This document shows, piece by piece, positions 7,192 through 14,528 of a DNA stretch of 38,392 nucleotides. The number at the start of each line of letters is the position of its first letter. Position 1 is the first letter of the stretch. Source of the stretch: Clostridia bacterium (GTDB taxonomy: Bacteria; Bacillota; Clostridia; Christensenellales; Borkfalkiaceae); contig JAFQEV010000013.1 of NCBI GenBank assembly GCA_017398825.1, positions 1 to 38,392 of the forward strand. The letters are read 5' to 3'. A program made the translations under genes and the position numbers. Below the pieces are notes generated by a model, which saw only the letters and a list, made by a program, of their open reading frames with translations, was not told the DNA's origin and did not search any database.

Positions 7192-7851
7192 ATGGAAAAT
7201 AAAGCGGGAGAAATTGAGCAAGCTACGATTGACTTAGAGGGTGGTATTACATCGCAACCCGTAGAGACGGAAAAAGATTTAGGCGAGAAGGAAAGCTTAT
7301 CGCTCGGCAAGTTTTCAAGCGTTACCGACTTGCTTAACGCTTACAACTCTTTGCAATCTGAATTTACCAGACGCAGTCAGAAAATCAAGGAGTTGGTTAG
7401 GGAAAACGAAAGTCTGAAATCCGAAAAACCCAAATCGGACTCGGAGCACGCGGACGGACGAAGGGGAAAGATATCGTTTTCGGAAAACTATCCGGAGGCG
7501 AAAGAAATTTTACCGTCATTATACGAGCTTGCCGCAAGCTGTGGTGACGAGGCGGAAGGCTTTTTGGAAAGAGCGTACGTAAAGTACTTGAAAGATAAGT
7601 CAGATAGCGAGAAGAACTACTATTTATCCGATGAGTACCTTTTAAAAACCGCAATGAGCAATCAATCGGTAAAGAACGGGATAATTCGCGAGTATCTCGA
7701 TAGCGTTAGCGGTTCAAAACCAAAAGTCGCGCAATTTATGGGACACGGTGACGGAATTGTAATTCCACCGTCAAAGCCCAAAACCTTAGAAGATGCAAGC
7801 GTGCTTGCAAAAAAAATTTTAGAAAAATCAAAGGAGATTACTAATTTATGA
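7192..7851 (+). CDS. Capsid scaffolding protein (predicted)
   Basis: 219 residues behind AAGGAG. The N-terminus is acidic and disordered. A helical coiled segment follows at about 50-90 (NSLQSEFTRRSQKIKELVRENESL), then an acidic/helical body and a Pro-rich hinge (GHGDGIVIPPSKPKT) before a basic C-terminal helix ending KKILEKSKEITNL. Position between portal and major capsid protein, length, acidity and a basic helical C-terminus that could bind the capsid shell are all typical of scaffolding proteins. No protease motif is seen, so it is probably released intact rather than cleaved. Its stop overlaps the capsid start by 4 bp (ATGA), implying translational coupling. Confidence 0.75.
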   Translation: MENKAGEIEQATIDLEGGITSQPVETEKDLGEKESLSLGKFSSVTDLLNAYNSLQSEFTRRSQKIKELVRENESLKSEKPKSDSEHADGRRGKISFSENYPEAKEILPSLYELAASCGDEAEGFLERAYVKYLKDKSDSEKNYYLSDEYLLKTAMSNQSVKNGIIREYLDSVSGSKPKVAQFMGHGDGIVIPPSKPKTLEDASVLAKKILEKSKEITNL

Positions 7852-9023
7852 CAGTTACTATGAGAAGTGCCGATCAGGCATTAAAGACCGCGTATTTAGA
7901 CGTCGTTTCGGAATATCTTGACTATAAGACCAACCCGTTTTTAGCAAAAATCAAAAAGACGAGCGAAAACGTTTGGGGTAAGGAAATTAAAAAGCTTGTA
8001 AAAGTAGGTATTCACGGTGGCGTTGGCGCTGGTACTGAGGACGGCGATTTACCAACCGCCTCCGGTAGCAAATACGCCGAGTTCGTAATCAAGCTTAAAA
8101 ACCTTTACGGAACTATCGAGATTACCGATAAGGCAATCAGAGCAAGCGAAAACAAATCAGGTGCGTTTACCAACCTTTTAAACGATGAAATTAATTCCTT
8201 GATCAGCGCCGCCAACTTTAACTTTAGCCGTATGCTATTAGGCGACGGAACGGGTAAGCTTTCCGGCATTACCTACCATGAAAGCTCGTGCTTTAAGCCC
8301 GACAATATCAACTGCTACGTCGAGGGTATGAAAATTCAGTTCTACGATCCCTTGAACGAAAGAAAGTTCGGTGATACCGTATTTACGGTTACCAAGGTAG
8401 ATAGAGTTGAAAAGTTAGTATATTTCACTAACTCCGTTGACGTTGATAATTTTGCGCTTTGCACTTACGTTACCGGCGTTAACGCGTACGGCAACGAACT
8501 CACCGGTCTTATGTCGTTGTTCGATCCTAACATAGATATGGTGTACGGTGTTAACAAAGACTCGTATCCCGGCTTATTCCCTCAAAAAACGGATAACGTT
8601 GGCGAGATTAGCGAAACGAAAATCCAAGCTGAAATTGATAAAATCGAAGATTCTTTCGGCGGTAAAATCAACTTTATCTTGTGTTCTTCCGGTGTAAAGC
8701 GCGCTCTTATGAGCCACTTATCTACCTACAAGAGAAACATAGATACTATGGACCTTCAAGGTGGATACAAAACTATTTCGTTTAACGGTATTCCCGTTGT
8801 GTCGGACAGGTTCTGTCCTCCCGGACACATGTTCCTACTCAACACCGACGACTTTGCCATTCATCAGCTTTGCGACTGGCAATGGATAGAGGGTGAAGAC
8901 GGTAGAATTTTAAGACAGCTTGAAAACAAGCCCGTATACCGTGCAACCTTAGTAAAATACGCCGAGCTTTTATGCTCTCGCCCGTGGGCACAAGGTTTGC
9001 TCACCGGCATCAACGAGGCTTAA
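7848..9023 (+). CDS. Major capsid protein, HK97 fold (predicted)
   Basis: 391 residues behind AAGGAG. The N-terminal arm is followed by LYGTIEITDKAIRASEN and the long spine-like helix region NLLNDEINSLISAANFNFSR. LLGDGTGKLSGI then matches the common pattern of HK97-fold capsid proteins at the end of the spine. The C-terminal part has the A-domain-like FNGIPVVSDRFCPPGHMFLL and a final ENKPVYRATLVKYAEL. No delta-domain is evident, in keeping with the separate scaffold gene. It builds the icosahedral shell. It is the most clearly phage-derived gene with the portal, and its frame is intact. A hairpin directly behind it probably raises its expression relative to downstream genes. Confidence 0.87.
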   Translation: MTVTMRSADQALKTAYLDVVSEYLDYKTNPFLAKIKKTSENVWGKEIKKLVKVGIHGGVGAGTEDGDLPTASGSKYAEFVIKLKNLYGTIEITDKAIRASENKSGAFTNLLNDEINSLISAANFNFSRMLLGDGTGKLSGITYHESSCFKPDNINCYVEGMKIQFYDPLNERKFGDTVFTVTKVDRVEKLVYFTNSVDVDNFALCTYVTGVNAYGNELTGLMSLFDPNIDMVYGVNKDSYPGLFPQKTDNVGEISETKIQAEIDKIEDSFGGKINFILCSSGVKRALMSHLSTYKRNIDTMDLQGGYKTISFNGIPVVSDRFCPPGHMFLLNTDDFAIHQLCDWQWIEGEDGRILRQLENKPVYRATLVKYAELLCSRPWAQGLLTGINEA

Positions 9024-9029
9024 TTTACG

Positions 9030-9053
9030 TTCTCCGCCCATTAGGGCGGAGAA
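9030..9053 (+). terminator. Hairpin behind the capsid gene (partial terminator/mRNA stabiliser)
   Basis: A perfect 10-bp stem (9030-9039 with 9044-9053, core CTCCGCCC/GGGCGGAG) with an ATTA loop is followed by a weak TTATTTA tract. It lies between the capsid stop and the next Shine-Dalgarno (GGAGG at about 9063), a usual place for a leaky terminator that keeps capsid message above tail message. Confidence 0.6.
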
Positions 9054-9071
9054 TTATTTAAAGGAGGAATT

Positions 9072-9620
9072 ATGACGGTTTTAGAAATTATTACGAAAGC
9101 GTTAAAAATTTTAGGCGATGAAAATCTTTTAAGTTACGTGTTAGGTCAAAACGACCAACTCCTCGCCTACAGGGAAGATAAGGAATTACTCCTCCTTGCA
9201 TACAATCAAACCTCGCGTTCCGTAGGCGCGTATTTTCCACTTTCTAAGGTTGAGAGTTTTAGTGTGGTTGACGGAGCTGTTTCTTACGAAAAGTTCTCGT
9301 TTAACCCTTATAAAATAGTATCGGTTAAAGGAACTAAGGGTGCGGTTGATTACGAAATTTTCCCAACTGAAATTAGGGCGAGTAACGATATTACGGTAGA
9401 GTATAACTACTTTCCCGAGGCGGAAGATTATTCAGATGCTTACGCCTTTGCCGGCGTAGTGCCTTGCGTTGACTTTTGTTACGGAATTCTTGCGGAATAT
9501 CTCTTGTTTAAGGGTAGATATTCTGAAAGTGCAACGTACTTTGATAAGTTTATAAACGCACTTTCCGTCTACTCGCGTTCTAAAAAGCGCTCGCACCTAC
9601 CTGCAAGGGAGTGGTTCTAA
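9072..9620 (+). CDS. Head-tail connector/adaptor protein (predicted)
   Basis: 182 residues behind AAGGAGG. The N-terminus (MTVLEIITKALKILG) and the helical segments that follow (LLLLAYNQTSRSV; C-terminal LLFKGRYSESATYFDKFINAL) fit small helical adaptors of the P22 gp4/HK97 gp6 class. These extend the portal ring and open the way for tail attachment. The C-terminal LPAREWF is a typical exposed docking tail. It is placed, as in podoviruses, directly after the capsid gene and before the propeller-type tail protein. The family call rests on position, size and fold-like features rather than on a strong motif. Confidence 0.65.
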   Translation: MTVLEIITKALKILGDENLLSYVLGQNDQLLAYREDKELLLLAYNQTSRSVGAYFPLSKVESFSVVDGAVSYEKFSFNPYKIVSVKGTKGAVDYEIFPTEIRASNDITVEYNYFPEAEDYSDAYAFAGVVPCVDFCYGILAEYLLFKGRYSESATYFDKFINALSVYSRSKKRSHLPAREWF

Positions 9621-9621
9621 T

Positions 9622-11040
9622 ATGGCAAGAGTAAATTATCCGCCCGTTATTACAAAGCGAATAAGCGTTAACTCCTTTGCAAGCGGAATGAAAGGGACTT
9701 TAAAACAAAAGCAAATCGACCTATCAAAAGGGGAACTTATCCATAATTTTGACTGTTCAAGCGGTGCTTTGACGGGCGGTTTTGGCGTTTCTAACTACAA
9801 TCAATACATCTTAACTAATATCTCGGGGCTTGAGGTTTTGGGGTTGTTCCCATATATTGCATACGACCACGATGAAAGCGGTTACGTTGAACGGATAATT
9901 ATCTATTGTAGTGACGGAGGGCTTTATTACGCCTTGGCAAGCGGTAGCTGGTATCGAAGAATAGGCACGGTTACATTTAGCGAGTGCCCGTGCGCCATTT
10001 CCTATAATTATTTAGATAAAGACGTGCTCCTTCTATCAACCGCAACTGACGGACTATATATGCTCGACGGTTTAACCATAACTAAGATAGACGGCGCACC
10101 TCCGTTTAATTCGCTGTGCGTGCATAAAGAAAGGTTATTTGCAACTTCAAGCGGAGAGGGTAAGTCGCTTTGGTTTTCAGATGATTTTGACCCAACTAAC
10201 TGGTCGATATCTCTCGACGAGGCTGGTTTTATCGAGTTTTCCGACGAGTACGGAAAACTTTTAAAGGTGGTTAGCTTTTTAGATTACGTTTACGCGTTTA
10301 GAGAGTACGGAATTTCAAGGGTAACCGCTTACGGCGACCAGCAAGATTTTTCAGTTGACAATCTCTACGGAAAATACGGGAAAATTTACGGTGGAAGTAT
10401 TACCGATTGCGGTAACTTTATCGTAATGGTAACGAGCCAGGGAATATATACGTTCAACGGCTTATCCGCCGTTAAGATTTTAGACGAGTACGACCATTTA
10501 ATACGTGGCGTTGACAACTCTCGCGCTAAAGGCGCGTTTGACGGCAGGCGATTATATCTTATGCTTTACGCGCAAATTGACGGCGAGGTTGAAAGGGTTG
10601 TTATTTGCTACGATACCGAGAAAAAGACGGCTCATTTAGCGAGGGGTTTCAGGATAACCGATTTGTGCTTTTTCGGTGGTAGCGTTGGGCAAGTGATGTG
10701 CTCGTTTAACGATAGTTTTAGAGTTGGCGTTATTGACGATAGCGGAAATTATCTCATTTATTATCCTGATAGAGTGTGGCGCTCGGCAACGTGCGATTTT
10801 GGCATAACCGAGAGAGAAAAGGTTTTAAAGAGAGTAACTCTATATTCCGCCGAGGAGGCAAGCTTAACCGTTGAAAACGGGATAAAAAGCTTTACCTATT
10901 CGTTAAAAGCGGGAATGCTCAACGACATAAAACCCATGCTTAAGGGTGAGAGGTTTAGATTTACAATTAAATCTAAATCGTTTAATCCCGAGATATCGTC
11001 GCTGAGCGTATACGTCGATTATATAAAGGAGAGCGTGTGA
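9622..11040 (+). CDS. Tail nozzle/stabilisation protein, P22 gp10-like
   Basis: 472 residues, starting 1 bp after the previous stop. The N-terminus (SVNSFASGMKGTLKQKQI) precedes a beta-propeller. The marker LWFSDDFDPTNW is found near residue 183-194, a hallmark of the phage head-closure/nozzle proteins related to P22 gp10. Further blades follow (FREYGISRVTAYGD, DCGNFIVMVTSQGIYTFNG) and the C-terminus is beta-rich. In podoviruses this protein forms a hexameric plug or nozzle below the connector that retains packaged DNA. Its presence shows that the cassette makes a closed head with a short tail stub, not just an empty shell. Confidence 0.75.
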   Translation: MARVNYPPVITKRISVNSFASGMKGTLKQKQIDLSKGELIHNFDCSSGALTGGFGVSNYNQYILTNISGLEVLGLFPYIAYDHDESGYVERIIIYCSDGGLYYALASGSWYRRIGTVTFSECPCAISYNYLDKDVLLLSTATDGLYMLDGLTITKIDGAPPFNSLCVHKERLFATSSGEGKSLWFSDDFDPTNWSISLDEAGFIEFSDEYGKLLKVVSFLDYVYAFREYGISRVTAYGDQQDFSVDNLYGKYGKIYGGSITDCGNFIVMVTSQGIYTFNGLSAVKILDEYDHLIRGVDNSRAKGAFDGRRLYLMLYAQIDGEVERVVICYDTEKKTAHLARGFRITDLCFFGGSVGQVMCSFNDSFRVGVIDDSGNYLIYYPDRVWRSATCDFGITEREKVLKRVTLYSAEEASLTVENGIKSFTYSLKAGMLNDIKPMLKGERFRFTIKSKSFNPEISSLSVYVDYIKESV

Positions 11041-11927
11041 TGATTGCCGATTATGGTGAAAGAGCGTATATAAAAGTAGTTGAGCTTGAAAAGCAAATGG
11101 AAAAGAGGTTTTCAGAGCTTGAAAGAAAAAGTTATTCAAGCCTATTTTTCGACCTTTCGTTCCCTGAAAAACACGCAAGCTTTTCAAAGAGTGTAAAATT
11201 CGTTGCTCGTGCGGACGGTAGTGTTAATTGCATCTTAACTATCGGAACTCCCGAGGGTATTTCCGTTACTTACGAGGTTTTATTGCTTGGGAAGATTATC
11301 AAGACGGGCACGCTCGCTCAAACGGCTGACGTTACGTTCAATATAGGTGTGTACGAGGGCGAAAACGAACTGACTATTAAACTTTACTGCGGAGTGCCGT
11401 TTACCTTAAACAATCTAAAACTCTCGCTTGGAGGTGCAGTTGATTATTTTAATTCAAGACGGCGCGTATCCATCGTGACTAATGGTGAGGTCAATTACAT
11501 AACCTTTCTTAGCGATGAAAGTTATTCGCTTTACGCTTACGACGGCGGCGGTTTAAAATACGCACTAACTAAAAAAGGTATAATCGACGCGTGTATCGGT
11601 GGTATTTTGGGTGACGAGCTGTATATCGTTAACGTAAACAAAAACAACGAGCTTTGCGTAATGACGTATAACGTAAAAACTTCCTCGGGCATGAATACTG
11701 TAGCTAAGGCAACGGGCGTAACGTCCGTTTGCGCGTTTCCATACGGTGACGGAATTAAAATAATTTTCGTAAAATCGGGAGAGGTGTTTACAGGTTATTA
11801 CGTTAAAAACGAGGATTTTTCCTGCGAGACTACGTCGAGGAGGGCGTCTTTAGTGTTTGCCGATGCCGACAATGTGGGCGCATACGTCCTATACGATGAT
11901 TTCAAGCAGATAAAGTTTATTGTTTAG
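11040..11927 (+). CDS. Unknown tail-region protein, coiled N-terminus and beta-rich body
   Basis: 295 residues from the ATG at 11040, which is 8 nt behind AGGAG; a GTG at 11037 in the same frame is the alternative. The start overlaps the previous stop. Residues about 10-35 (VVELEKQMEKRFSELERK) form a short coiled coil. The rest is beta-rich, with a likely sandwich near 55-140 and propeller-like strands later (YSLYAYDGGGLKYALT, LCVMTYNVKTSSG). I recognise no family. The coiled head and beta body are common in phage tail-associated or fibre-like proteins, and the gene sits where a tail appendage would be coded. Receptor binding is inference only. Confidence 0.65.
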   Translation: MIADYGERAYIKVVELEKQMEKRFSELERKSYSSLFFDLSFPEKHASFSKSVKFVARADGSVNCILTIGTPEGISVTYEVLLLGKIIKTGTLAQTADVTFNIGVYEGENELTIKLYCGVPFTLNNLKLSLGGAVDYFNSRRRVSIVTNGEVNYITFLSDESYSLYAYDGGGLKYALTKKGIIDACIGGILGDELYIVNVNKNNELCVMTYNVKTSSGMNTVAKATGVTSVCAFPYGDGIKIIFVKSGEVFTGYYVKNEDFSCETTSRRASLVFADADNVGAYVLYDDFKQIKFIV

Positions 11928-11936
11928 GAGGAGTTT

Positions 11937-12158
11937 ATGTACACTTACGTAATAAATAAAGGTAAAAGTTACCACGTAAATAAATTAGACGACGGCTATG
12001 AGATAACGTACTCGCTCGATGGCGTATTGTATTCTCAAGTTGTAAACGGCGAGGTGAACGCGCCCGTTAAGGTGGGGCTTTACGATGAAAGGGTCAAGCT
12101 TTTTGACGGAAAATATTTAAACAGGGTAAGAGGAACTCTTACTATAAGCGAGGAGTAA
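11937..12158 (+). CDS. Small beta-rich protein of unknown function
   Basis: 73 residues behind AGGAGGAG, 9 bp after the previous gene and 2 bp before the next. The sequence is a run of short strands (YTYVINKGKSYHVNKL, YEITYSLDGVLYSQVV) with no cysteine, signal or membrane segment. Its tight place in the operon and excellent ribosome site argue that it is translated. A minor structural or tail-tip part is plausible, but nothing in the sequence proves it. Confidence 0.6.
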   Translation: MYTYVINKGKSYHVNKLDDGYEITYSLDGVLYSQVVNGEVNAPVKVGLYDERVKLFDGKYLNRVRGTLTISEE

Positions 12159-12160
12159 AA

Positions 12161-13075
12161 ATGTATAACTTAAACGAGAAGATTATTCAGTACTTAAAAA
12201 AGTACAAAGAAAACGGTGTTGCCGTACCCGTTTCCTTGGAGGAAAAGCCTAAGGAAAAAGAAAACACGGTAGAAACTGACGAGAGTAGAGAAACTTTAAA
12301 AAACGATCTTAAAAGGCTTGGTAACGAGCTAAAGGGCAGAGATGAAAAAACAACGCTCACCGAGCTCGAATACACTCCGCTAACTCAAGAGGAGATAGAA
12401 ACGGAGGCTAAAAAGAACGTCGACCAAAAATATCAACTAAAGATAAACGAACTCGATGAAAAGCTTAAAAAGTCCACCGCTGATACCGAGAGTGCAAGCG
12501 AGGCTTTAAAGGAAAGTTCCAAGCAAAAAAAGCAAGAAGTTGAAAGGAGTTACGATGCGCTTGAGAAAAAGGTTAGCGAGAATGCAATAAACAGGGGGAT
12601 TGCGCGCTCGTCTATCGTTGCCGAGCAAATTAAAGACCTCGGCGTTGAGAAAATTCGCGACCTTTTAAGCGTTGACGATAACTTGGCTGGCGAGCTTAAG
12701 AAGAACGCCGATAAAATTTCAACCTTGCAAAGCGATTACAAAACGGCTGTTTCTAATCTCAATATCGAAAAGGCGCTGGAGATAAGCGAGAATATCGATA
12801 AGCTCACGAAGGAGCAAAACGAGAAGATTGAAGAGGTGCTCAAATATAACAATACTGTAAAGCGCCAGCAGGCGAGTATAGATCAAGGCGTTAAAGAGCC
12901 CAGCGATTTAGAGAGCGCGAGAATAAGGAGTGAAATAGTAAGTAAAACGATAGACTACTATTCAAAACTTCCCAAAAACGAAAGGCTTTCCGCATTTGAC
13001 GGGGACAGCGAAATCATAGAGCTTTTAGGTTCTATGGCAAGCGTTGTTAGAAATTACGTAAAAACTTTAGAATAA
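12161..13075 (+). CDS. Long coiled-coil protein closing the phage-type operon
   Basis: 304 residues behind GGAG. Mostly heptad-rich, highly charged helix: about 70-150 (IETEAKKNVDQKYQLKINEL onward) and 175-250. Between them is a conserved-looking break, NRGIARSSIVAEQI, near residue 145. Phage minor proteins with such a glycine/arginine loop inside helices are often ejected or internal head proteins, so an internal or ejection protein is possible. Podoviruses code these behind the tail-tube genes, as here. No lysozyme or transglycosylase motif is present. The C-terminal 45 residues (LPKNERLSAFDGDSEIIELL) look globular. A strong terminator follows directly. Confidence 0.65.
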   Translation: MYNLNEKIIQYLKKYKENGVAVPVSLEEKPKEKENTVETDESRETLKNDLKRLGNELKGRDEKTTLTELEYTPLTQEEIETEAKKNVDQKYQLKINELDEKLKKSTADTESASEALKESSKQKKQEVERSYDALEKKVSENAINRGIARSSIVAEQIKDLGVEKIRDLLSVDDNLAGELKKNADKISTLQSDYKTAVSNLNIEKALEISENIDKLTKEQNEKIEEVLKYNNTVKRQQASIDQGVKEPSDLESARIRSEIVSKTIDYYSKLPKNERLSAFDGDSEIIELLGSMASVVRNYVKTLE

Positions 13076-13081
13076 AGTTTT

Positions 13082-13108
13082 ACGGCGCAAGTATTTGCGC
13101 CGTTTTTT
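13082..13108 (+). terminator. Terminator of the phage-type operon
   Basis: A 9-bp GC-rich stem (ACGGCGCAA 13082-13090 with TTGCGCCGT 13095-13103), tetraloop GTAT and a run of six T. It marks the end of the cassette seven bases after the last stop codon. Confidence 0.9.
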
Positions 13109-13147
13109 CCTTTTCAAACCGCCTTTTGTAAGGGGTGTTTAAAATGC

Positions 13148-13176
13148 TTTACAAATTTTAAAAAATGATGTAGAAT
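13148..13176 (+). promoter_or_regulatory. Promoter of the membrane protein gene
   Basis: TTTACA (13148-13153), 17-bp spacer, TAGAAT (13171-13176). TTTGTAA near 13125 and TTACAAA overlapping the -35 form a loose inverted repeat that could be an operator. Confidence 0.5.
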
Positions 13177-13236
13177 ATAATAAATATTAACGTGTATGCA
13201 CGGTAATGTCGTTTATTGCAAATTTAAAGGTGTATT

Positions 13237-14205
13237 ATGAAGGTTTCAAACGGAATTAAAATAGCAATGGCAAATAAACCGCTTTGCTACAAAACTCTTT
13301 TTTCGAGAACTCTCATTTCAATGATTATAACTGCAACGTGTTTCTTGGTTGCAAAAATCATTATTGATGACGTTATGCAAAGCGTCGCTTTTAACGACTT
13401 CGTTCAGTTCATCAGAACATTTCTAAGGAATTTCGTTGCGTTAAAGGACGAGGCTAACGTTAATTTTGCCTCCGATTTGCGCTATCATATTCAAACGATA
13501 TTATCCGTAGTTCGTTCAAGGCTTGGCGAAGTGTTGTTTATTGCAATAGGCATTTTATTGCTTATCCAAGTTGCTAAATTCTTAACGAGCCTTTGTGACT
13601 ACGTTGTTGCAGTTAACGTAAACGAGCACATGTCGAGCTTGCGCCACGCTAAGTTCTTCTCGACCTTAGCCGAGCACTTAAAGCCCGCGCTTGCTTACGC
13701 TACCTACTGCGTAATTTCGCTTTTCCTCTACAACACTTTGATAATAACCTTATCAATACTCTTATTCGTAGCGTTTATTCACATTTTAGGTTTCTTTACC
13801 GTTCCGCTCGTAATTACTTTTATCTTGTTTGCAGATGCGTTTAGGCTTATGCTCGTTGGTATGGTTCCTGCAAAGATGGTATGCGAGGGTTGTAAAGTTA
13901 CAACTGCGTTTAGGTCAGCATTTAAAGGCTTAAAGTCAAGGGTAATGGTTGAAAGGTTTATCTCCTACTTTACTATGCGTATACTCCACATGGTAGTAAC
14001 TGCCGTTGCAGGCTTTTTCACCTTTGGCGTATCCGTTATTATAACTATGCCTTTGTTCTCCGTATCCTACATAGCAGTTAGGTTCGTTGACTATTACACC
14101 GTAGCAATCAAAAAATACTACATCACCTTTGATAACATCGTTGTTCCCAAGGAACTTAGGACTAAGGGTGAGCAGTTGCTCAATCAAGTTGACATCGACG
14201 TTTAA
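13237..14205 (+). CDS. Polytopic membrane protein of unknown function
   Basis: 322 residues behind AAAGGTG. About five or six hydrophobic helices: near 22-43 (LISMIITATCFLVAKIII), 97-118 (LFIAIGILLLIQVAKFL), two at about 155-210, and one or two at about 245-280 (VVTAVAGFFTFGVSVIITM). Loops between carry charged residues, and the C-terminus is a soluble basic tail. I see no transporter or enzyme motif and do not recognise the family. It has its own promoter and is separated from the phage-type cassette by a strong terminator, so it probably belongs to the host backbone. No intrinsic terminator is clear directly behind it; a structured stretch follows. Confidence 0.75.
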   Translation: MKVSNGIKIAMANKPLCYKTLFSRTLISMIITATCFLVAKIIIDDVMQSVAFNDFVQFIRTFLRNFVALKDEANVNFASDLRYHIQTILSVVRSRLGEVLFIAIGILLLIQVAKFLTSLCDYVVAVNVNEHMSSLRHAKFFSTLAEHLKPALAYATYCVISLFLYNTLIITLSILLFVAFIHILGFFTVPLVITFILFADAFRLMLVGMVPAKMVCEGCKVTTAFRSAFKGLKSRVMVERFISYFTMRILHMVVTAVAGFFTFGVSVIITMPLFSVSYIAVRFVDYYTVAIKKYYITFDNIVVPKELRTKGEQLLNQVDIDV

Positions 14206-14212
14206 GCCGTTA

Positions 14213-14414
14213 TTTTGGGCATTATACTTCGTTTCTGCTCAAGTGATAGACTTCGATGACCAACAAGGTCAATCTCAGCCTATCACTTTCACGAGCCTCG
14301 TCTGCGTCGCAACGCGCATAGATTGTCAAGCGTTAACCTAAAGGTAAACGCTAGGACAAAAAAGCGGTTGCTCCTTTATCCCAAAATTCTTTTTATTCTA
14401 AAAACAATTTCGGG
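14213..14414 (-). ncRNA. Possible structured non-coding RNA between convergent genes
   Basis: No gene is visible in this stretch of about 290 bases, but it folds strongly. A 48-nt hairpin spans 14241-14288 (9-bp base, inner stem TGACC/GGTCA). A second arm spans 14323-14359 (AGCGTT/AACGCT flanked by TTGTC/GACAA). TTTTGGG (14213-14219) can close both with CCCAAAA (14380-14386). The latter can instead pair with 14406-14414, giving exclusive folds. On the minus strand one mismatch of the first arm becomes G-U and an internal loop becomes tandem G-A pairs, so that strand is favoured. No convincing promoter is seen and I recognise no known RNA family. Confidence 0.3.
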
Positions 14415-14498
14415 AGCCCTATTATTTGCAACTAACGTCTTAAAAAATATATATATCAAATTTTCTACACTAATAAACATCCACAGCTTTACTGCATT

Positions 14499-14526
14499 AA
14501 AAAAGATGGCGAACGCCATCTTTTTT
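14499..14526 (-). terminator. Terminator of leuS
   Basis: 12-bp stem (14499-14510 with 14515-14526, core GATGGC/GCCATC), GAAC loop, and a U tract on both strands. It follows the leuS stop by 3 bp and could also stop the convergent membrane protein transcript. Confidence 0.85.
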
Positions 14527-14528
14527 TG

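Noticed and set aside
1861-13236. Attachment-site repeats around the phage-type cassette
   Set aside because: I found no direct repeat of convincing length shared by the two flanks, and no tRNA gene adjoins the cassette.
14189-14228. Plus-strand promoter (TTGACA at 14189 with TATACT at 14223) for the folded region
   Set aside because: The spacer is 28 bp, too long for a sigma-A promoter, and TTGACA lies inside the preceding coding sequence.
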